Positions 60,417 to 64,000 of a stretch of 64,000 nucleotides of DNA are shown here, in pieces. Source of the DNA: Bacteroidales bacterium (GTDB lineage: Bacteria; Bacteroidota; Bacteroidia; Bacteroidales; Lentimicrobiaceae); assembly GCA_016709025.1 (NCBI GenBank), contig JADJEQ010000016.1, forward strand, positions 1 to 64,000, written 5' to 3'. Each line of letters starts with the position of its first letter. Position 1 is the stretch's first letter. A program made the translations under genes and the position numbers. The notes beneath the pieces are model-generated. The model was not told the DNA's origin. It saw only the letters and a list, made by a program, of their open reading frames with translations, and searched no databases.

Positions 60417-62480
60417 CTACCTGACTTCACTACCATTCTTCATCACAGAAGTCGGAGCTACAAAACTGAGCCTTCCATCGTGGTCTTCGGCCATCAGGAT
60501 CATGCCCTGGGAGTCGATGCCCTTCAGGTTGCGGGGTGCAAGATTTACCAGTATGGTTACCTGTTGTCCGACGATGTTTTCAGGCTCATAATACTCTGCA
60601 ATGCCCGAAACGACGGTTCGTTTGTCGATGCCCGTATCGATGGTGAGTTTCAATAGCTTTTTGGTTTTGGCTACTTTCTCAGCAGCGATGATGGTGCCGA
60701 TGCGGAGGTCAATTTTTCCGAAATCGTCAAATTCGACCACTGTTTTGGCGGGTGTGGATGTGGCATTTTCGGCTTCGTTGGCTTTTTTGGTATCCATGAG
60801 TTTCTTTACCTGTGCCTCGATGGCAACATCTTCGATGCGCTCAAACAGGAGTTCAGGTTCACCCAGCAGATGTCCATCGGCAAGCAAGGTGGCGCTTCCG
60901 GCTTTTTCCCATTTCGAGGAATCGAGGTTCAGCATTTTGTTGAGCTTTGCCGCACTGAAAGGCAGGAAAGGCTCACCAAGAATAGCGAGATTGGCGCAAA
61001 TCTGCAGGCAGATATTCAGGTTGGTCTGAACCTGCTCCGGTTGAGTTTTAAAGGTTTTCCAGGGCTCGGTTTCAGTCAGGTATTTGTTTCCCAGCCTGGC
61101 CAGGTTCATCAGCTCATTCAGGGCTTCACGGAAACGGTAGAGTTCAATGCTCTGGGCAATTTTTTCAGGGAAACCGGCTATTTCAGCCAGTACCTGGCGG
61201 TCGTAATCATCCACAGGTCCGGTAGCCGGAACTTTGCCCTCAAAATACTTCTGGGTAAGCACCAGGGTACGGTTTACAAAATTGCCGAAAACAGCCAGCA
61301 ACTCACTGTTGTTGCGGGCCTGAAAATCGCGCCATGTAAAGTCGTTGTCCTTGGTTTCCGGGGCATTGGCGGTCAATACATAACGCAGTACATCCTGTTT
61401 GCCCGGAAACTCTTCGAGGTATTCATGCAGCCACACCGCCCAGTTGCGTGAGGTGGAGATCTTGTCGTTCTCAAGGTTCAGGAACTCGTTGGCAGGTACG
61501 TTCTCCGGAAGGATATATGATCCCTCTGCTTTCAGCATTCCGGGAAATACAATGCAGTGGAACACAATATTGTCTTTGCCAATAAAATGTACCAGTTTAG
61601 AATCAGCCGATTTCCAGTAAGGCTCCCAGTCTTTGCCGGTTTGTTCTCCCCATTCGCGGGTGGCGGAGATATAGCCAATGGGTGCATCAAACCATACATA
61701 CAATACCTTGCCTTCTGCTTCTTTCAGCGGAACCTTCACACCCCAGTCGAGGTCGCGGGTAACAGCCCGGGGCTGCAGCCCATGGTCGAGCCACGATTTG
61801 CACTGCCCGTAAACATTGGTTTTCCAGTCATCCTTGTGGCTTTCCAGTATCCATTCGCGCAACCAGGGTTCGTATTTATCGAGAGGCAGAAACCAGTGTC
61901 TGGTGTCGCGCATCACCGGAACACTGCCGCTGATGGCTGATTTGGGGTTGATGAGGTCGGTGGCATTCAATGAGGTACCGCAGTTCTCGCACTGGTCGCC
62001 ATAGGCTTTTTCGAAGCCGCAATGCGGACAGGTGCCGGTTATGTAGCGGTCGGCCAGAAAGGTCTGGTGCTCCTCGTCGTAGTATTGCAGCGATGTTTTC
62101 TCAATAAACTCGCCTTTATCATAAAGCTTGGTGAAGAATTCGGAAGCCGTTTTGTGGTGGATGGGGTTGGATGTCCGGGAATAGATATCAAAGGAAACGC
62201 CAAAGTCTTCAAACGATTTCTTGATAATGCCATGGTATTTATCCACCACCTCCTGCGGGGTAATGCCTTCCCTGCGGGCCTTGATGGTAATGGGAACCCC
62301 ATGCTCATCCGAACCCCCGATAAAAACAACATCTTCTCCTTTTGAGCGGAGATAGCGGACATAGATATCGGCAGGCACATAGACCCCGGCCAGGTGGCCA
62401 ATGTGGATGGGCCCGTTGGCATAGGGAAGTGCGGAGGTTACAGTATAGCGTTTAAAGGTTTTGGCGATAGAATCTGACAT
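60417..62480 (-). CDS. metG: Methionine-tRNA ligase with C-terminal tRNA-binding domain
   Basis: 687 residues from the ATG at 62480 (MSDSIAKTFKRYTVTSALPY); the upstream ATG at 62594 lies beyond the promoter and adds repeat-derived sequence. HIGH motif at 26-29 (PIHIGHL), zinc knuckles CPHCGFEKAYGDQCENCG, and KISTSRNW as the KMSKS equivalent. The C-terminal about 110 residues form a Trbp111-like tRNA-binding domain (FDDFGKIDLRIGTIIAAEKV). It charges tRNA-Met, including the initiator. Single gene with its own promoter. Confidence 0.97.
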   Translation of the reverse strand: MSDSIAKTFKRYTVTSALPYANGPIHIGHLAGVYVPADIYVRYLRSKGEDVVFIGGSDEHGVPITIKARREGITPQEVVDKYHGIIKKSFEDFGVSFDIYSRTSNPIHHKTASEFFTKLYDKGEFIEKTSLQYYDEEHQTFLADRYITGTCPHCGFEKAYGDQCENCGTSLNATDLINPKSAISGSVPVMRDTRHWFLPLDKYEPWLREWILESHKDDWKTNVYGQCKSWLDHGLQPRAVTRDLDWGVKVPLKEAEGKVLYVWFDAPIGYISATREWGEQTGKDWEPYWKSADSKLVHFIGKDNIVFHCIVFPGMLKAEGSYILPENVPANEFLNLENDKISTSRNWAVWLHEYLEEFPGKQDVLRYVLTANAPETKDNDFTWRDFQARNNSELLAVFGNFVNRTLVLTQKYFEGKVPATGPVDDYDRQVLAEIAGFPEKIAQSIELYRFREALNELMNLARLGNKYLTETEPWKTFKTQPEQVQTNLNICLQICANLAILGEPFLPFSAAKLNKMLNLDSSKWEKAGSATLLADGHLLGEPELLFERIEDVAIEAQVKKLMDTKKANEAENATSTPAKTVVEFDDFGKIDLRIGTIIAAEKVAKTKKLLKLTIDTGIDKRTVVSGIAEYYEPENIVGQQVTILVNLAPRNLKGIDSQGMILMAEDHDGRLSFVAPTSVMKNGSEVR

Positions 62481-62857
62481 TTGAAAGGATTTTGGAAACA
62501 AGGTGCAAAGGTAGTAATTTCGGATTTCGGATTTTTGATTTACCTTCGGTGAACTCCGCTTCGCTCCGGTTCGGATTTTGGATTGACCTGACAAGTCTTT
62601 CCGCCCGGGGCAGACAGGCTTTCGACCTTCTAGGTCTAATTGTTTATCCTTCTGTTTTGCAATTCCGGATTCCGTAGTTGGGGAATTCCAATTCCCAATT
62701 CCTGGTTTCCTATGACATCCTGAACCGGTGGTTGAGCGAAGTCGGGACCAATCGAAGAGTCAACCCTATTTCAAAAAGAACTGAATTTTCAGCCAGTTTT
62801 ATCCGCCAAACTTAAGGCGGCCAGGCTTAACCTCAACCTCAACCTCAACCTCAACCT
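62481..62857. repeat. Intergenic region: metG promoter and word repeats
   Basis: No gene. It contains the metG -7 element, TTTCGGATTTCGGATTTTTG (62519-62538), a GGTGGTTGAGCGAAGTCGGG element (62730-62749) and CTCAACCTCAACCTCAACCT (62831-62852). Confidence 0.7.
62506..62513 (-). promoter_or_regulatory. -7 promoter element (TACCTTTG) of metG
   Basis: An exact TAnnTTTG match on the minus strand, 26 nt before the ATG at 62480. Confidence 0.55.
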
Positions 62858-64000
62858 TTATCTTGATATCACCAGTTTTGAATATTGCAGAGGTTTATCA
62901 TTCGAATAGAATCCCGCACAATAAACCCCGTTTTTAAGGCTGGAAATATCAATATTCGTTTCCGGGTTTTGAATTAAACCGTTTAACACCTGCTCCCCCT
63001 GCATATTCCGGATGCTGAATAGGATTCCATTATTGGGGATGGTGTTGAAATTAATCTGAATTCTGTCGGAAGCAGGATTAGGGAAAATACCGAATAAGCC
63101 ACCGGAATCAAATGCCAAATCATTGTTCTCACCAACAACCATATTCCCGGTCGGATTGCGCTTATAGTATATTTCGTAATTATCATCACGATCTTCGGTC
63201 CAGACAACATGTACAACAGAACCGGATAACGACAGGTATGGATAAGTTGATTCAGCCGGGTCATCGGTGAGTCGCTTATCTGCAGACCAGCTCAATCCTC
63301 CATCCATCGAATTCCTGTAATAAATCTCCTGGTTCCAGTCCCTGTTATCAACCCAAACCATAAACAGGCCGGAGCCTGCGACAGCCAGATTTGGCGAGAG
63401 AGATTCTCCGGAATCATCGGTCATCCGGATTTCTGCACCCCATTCTGTTCCTCCGTTGGCCGATGCAATGTAATAAATCTCATTATACCCATTGCGATCA
63501 TCCTGCCACACAATGGTAACATTCGAGTCTGAAACACCTATACAGGGATTTGTTGATAGCCCTCCATCATTCGTGAGTCTTTTGTCAGGTACCCAGCTTA
63601 ACCCGTTATCCATTGAACTTTTATAATAGATTTCTCTATTACCATCCCTGCTATCAGACCAGGCAACATAAAGTGCCGGCCCTGAGGCACAAATTGACGG
63701 GCGGAAAGAATCTGAGGGATCGGTGGTGAGTGGAAAAACTTCCTCCCAGCTTATTCCGTTGTCGGAGGATCGGGCATATAATATTTCCCATGTTTTCGAT
63801 AAATACTTTTCAGACCAGACAATGTATACAAAATTTCCTGAAAGAGCGATTGCAGGATGCCAGGCATTTCCGGGATTGTGAAAAATCCTCGTGTCATCTT
63901 CCCAGCTATTGCCACCATCGGTCGAGCGTTTGTAATATATTTCCCAATCCGAGTCGCGCAGATCGCTCCAGGCTACGTGAATAACTGATCCGGAAACCTC
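62858..64000 (-). CDS. Secreted BNR/sialidase-like repeat protein with type IX sorting domain (N-terminus outside window)
   Basis: The frame is open from the stop at 62858 to the window edge, giving 380 residues. Six repeats of about 50 residues are visible, each with a VAWSD/VVWTE-type strand, an [RN]D turn and EIYYKxSxDxGxSW: for example WEIYYKRSTDGGNSWE and REIYYKSSMDNGLSW. These form blades of a sialidase-type propeller; catalytic residues were not found. The end carries a Por/type IX sorting domain: FGIFPNPASDRIQIN, then FSIRNMQGEQVL and LKNGVYCAGF. It is therefore exported by the type IX system, probably to the cell surface. Its N-terminus and any catalytic domain lie beyond 64000. Confidence 0.88.
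   Translation of the reverse strand, partial: EVSGSVIHVAWSDLRDSDWEIYYKRSTDGGNSWEDDTRIFHNPGNAWHPAIALSGNFVYIVWSEKYLSKTWEILYARSSDNGISWEEVFPLTTDPSDSFRPSICASGPALYVAWSDSRDGNREIYYKSSMDNGLSWVPDKRLTNDGGLSTNPCIGVSDSNVTIVWQDDRNGYNEIYYIASANGGTEWGAEIRMTDDSGESLSPNLAVAGSGLFMVWVDNRDWNQEIYYRNSMDGGLSWSADKRLTDDPAESTYPYLSLSGSVVHVVWTEDRDDNYEIYYKRNPTGNMVVGENNDLAFDSGGLFGIFPNPASDRIQINFNTIPNNGILFSIRNMQGEQVLNGLIQNPETNIDISSLKNGVYCAGFYSNDKPLQYSKLVISR

Noticed and set aside
60870..61451. 193-residue plus-strand frame
   Set aside because: It is antisense to metG.
62481..62594. N-terminal extension of MetG
   Set aside because: It consists of repeat-derived sequence upstream of the TAnnTTTG element.

Overview
The window looks like chromosomal DNA of a member of the Bacteroidota, most likely a Bacteroidales-type uncultured bacterium. 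The evidence is: two TonB-dependent receptors; a secreted repeat protein with a type IX secretion (Por) C-terminal sorting domain; an ATP synthase a subunit with the long signal-peptide-bearing N-terminal extension; a purH-mreBCD order; at least thirteen upstream regions with the Bacteroidota -7 promoter element TAnnTTTG; and a general lack of Shine-Dalgarno sequences. I see no rRNA, tRNA, CRISPR array, transposase, integrase or phage gene.

Layout. 0-1.2 kb: the end of a TonB-dependent receptor. 1.3-4.5 kb: a thiol/redox island with an OsmC-like protein, an unusual thioredoxin-like protein, a thioredoxin reductase lacking the NADPH-binding arginines, a membrane-anchored thioredoxin and a DUF302 protein. 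4.7-12.5 kb: a large secreted M14 metallopeptidase, a DsrE-like lipoprotein, a PlsC-type acyltransferase, a BASS-family symporter and an S4 RNA-binding protein. 13.6-17.6 kb: cysteate synthase (a likely sulfonolipid precursor enzyme), a START-domain protein, DUF3109 and ferritin. 17.6-22.7 kb: atpB-E-F-H-A-G. 23-29.4 kb: tadA, a TlpA-like lipoprotein, mreBCD and purH. 29.5-38.5 kb: an ABC permease, an FRG-domain protein, recJ, a GH3-LysE pair, an endonuclease/phosphatase-fold protein and a nitroreductase. 38.8-49.1 kb: hemW, a GT2-GT9-lipid kinase operon, a MATE transporter and trkA-trkH-trkH. 49.3-55.9 kb: dxs, an AsmA-like protein and a sensor histidine kinase. 56.3-59.7 kb: an operon of a Fur-family regulator, a His/Cys-rich secreted protein and a TonB receptor, with a 7-1-7 inverted repeat overlapping its promoter. 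60.4-64 kb: metG and the end of a BNR-type type IX secretion substrate.

Two features stand out beyond the gene list. First, between about 2 and 12 kb, and again at 59.2 kb, several genes carry single-base indels, mostly at short homopolymers. The alternative frame restores family-typical protein in each case, so these are probably sequencing or assembly errors rather than true gene decay, but the annotation must treat these genes as split. Second, nearly every large intergenic gap is filled with word-like short repeats (GTAACCCTG, TTTGAACCTTTGAAC, AATCCGCAATCCG, GAAGTCAGAAGTCGG, GCCAACTGCCAACT and others), sometimes amplified (a 230-bp tandem duplication at 12.6-13.1 kb). There are also dispersed hairpin repeats and three copies of a perfect palindrome with half-site AGGGACACGACA, all in gaps between convergent genes.

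All functional calls rest on sequence motifs and family knowledge. No database search was possible.
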